Shown here: in pieces, positions 63,936-64,000 of the stretch
Layout of the letters: every line of letters begins with the position of its first letter
Numbering within the stretch: the stretch's first letter is position 1
Assembly (NCBI GenBank): GCA_041752235.1
Contig: JBGSHM010000002.1
Location: forward strand, 181,686-245,685
From: SpSt-398 sp041752235
GTDB lineage: Bacteria; Bacteroidota; Bacteroidia; Chitinophagales; Chitinophagaceae
Direction of reading: 5' to 3'
DNA length: 64,000 nucleotides
The notes under the pieces: model-generated
Seen by the model: only the letters and a program-made list of their open reading frames with translations
What the model was told of the DNA's origin: nothing
Database searches by the model: none
Made by a program: the position numbers and the translations under genes

Positions 63936-63980
63936 CCTCGTAATTTGATTACCTAGCAGAATTATTGATCTCCATGGTTC

Positions 63981-64000
63981 CCTGCCTGACGGCAGGCAGG
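63981..64000. repeat. CCTGCC...GGCAGG palindrome at the window end
   Basis: CCTGCCTGACGGCAGGCAGG, a short inverted repeat (CCTGCC/GGCAGG), possibly truncated by the window edge. Resembles small intergenic REP-like elements. Confidence 0.4.

Overview
The window looks like a chromosomal segment of a Bacteroidota bacterium, most likely of the Chitinophagaceae type. The evidence is four secreted proteins ending in type IX secretion (T9SS) sorting domains, the -7 promoter motif TAnnTTTG in front of two tRNA genes, few Shine-Dalgarno sites, PKD/FnIII/LamG modular exoproteins, and a lipopolysaccharide/exopolysaccharide locus of Bacteroidota style. No rRNA, IS element, integrase, phage gene or CRISPR array was seen.

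Region 1 (1-13500) is mostly housekeeping: an AsmA-like protein, proline catabolism (pruA), release factor 2 with a programmed +1 frameshift (the true gene runs 5832 to 4743), lipoproteins, a SRPBCC protein, a DUF1801 protein, a YycJ-like metallo-hydrolase, a Tat-exported TIM-barrel protein, a Dabb protein, a secreted zinc peptidase and a CPBP membrane protease. Two copies of an unusual palindromic element made of GTGANNN / NNNTCAC heptamers lie at 2894-3016 and 5856-6075; each reaches into the stop codon of a neighbouring gene.

Region 2 (13500-20800) holds a LamG/T9SS protein, a GT-C-like membrane protein, and a tight four-gene operon (UbiA-type phosphoribosyltransferase, DprE1-like oxidase, DprE2-like reductase, HAD phosphatase). 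The operon matches the steps that make polyprenyl-phosphoryl-arabinose in mycobacteria. A second GT-C protein at 50475-52187 has the N-terminal signature of AftB-like arabinofuranosyltransferases. Together they suggest that this organism puts an arabinofuranose-type sugar on a surface glycan.

Region 3 (20820-63565) is a large surface-polysaccharide locus. The minus-strand half encodes two acyltransferases, a short TolC-family protein, an O-antigen ligase/polymerase, a 38-residue membrane microprotein, a flippase, methyltransferase and a Wzc-like chain-length/ATPase protein. It also carries three giant secreted proteins with N-terminal alpha/beta-hydrolase domains, two of which are tandem ~7 kb paralogues. 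The plus-strand half (from 52275) encodes glycosyltransferases, a degenerate receiver protein, the initiating sugar-phosphate transferase, an asparagine-synthase homologue, an NAD-sugar epimerase and a methyltransferase. The likely flow is: sugar transferase starts the lipid-linked unit, GTs extend it, the acyltransferases and methyltransferases decorate it, the flippase exports it, the ligase/polymerase and Wzc-like protein assemble it, and the secreted esterases may trim acyl groups outside.

Region 4 (63700-64000) has two tRNA-Pro genes (anticodons GGG and CGG), each with its own -7 motif, separated by a terminator-like hairpin.
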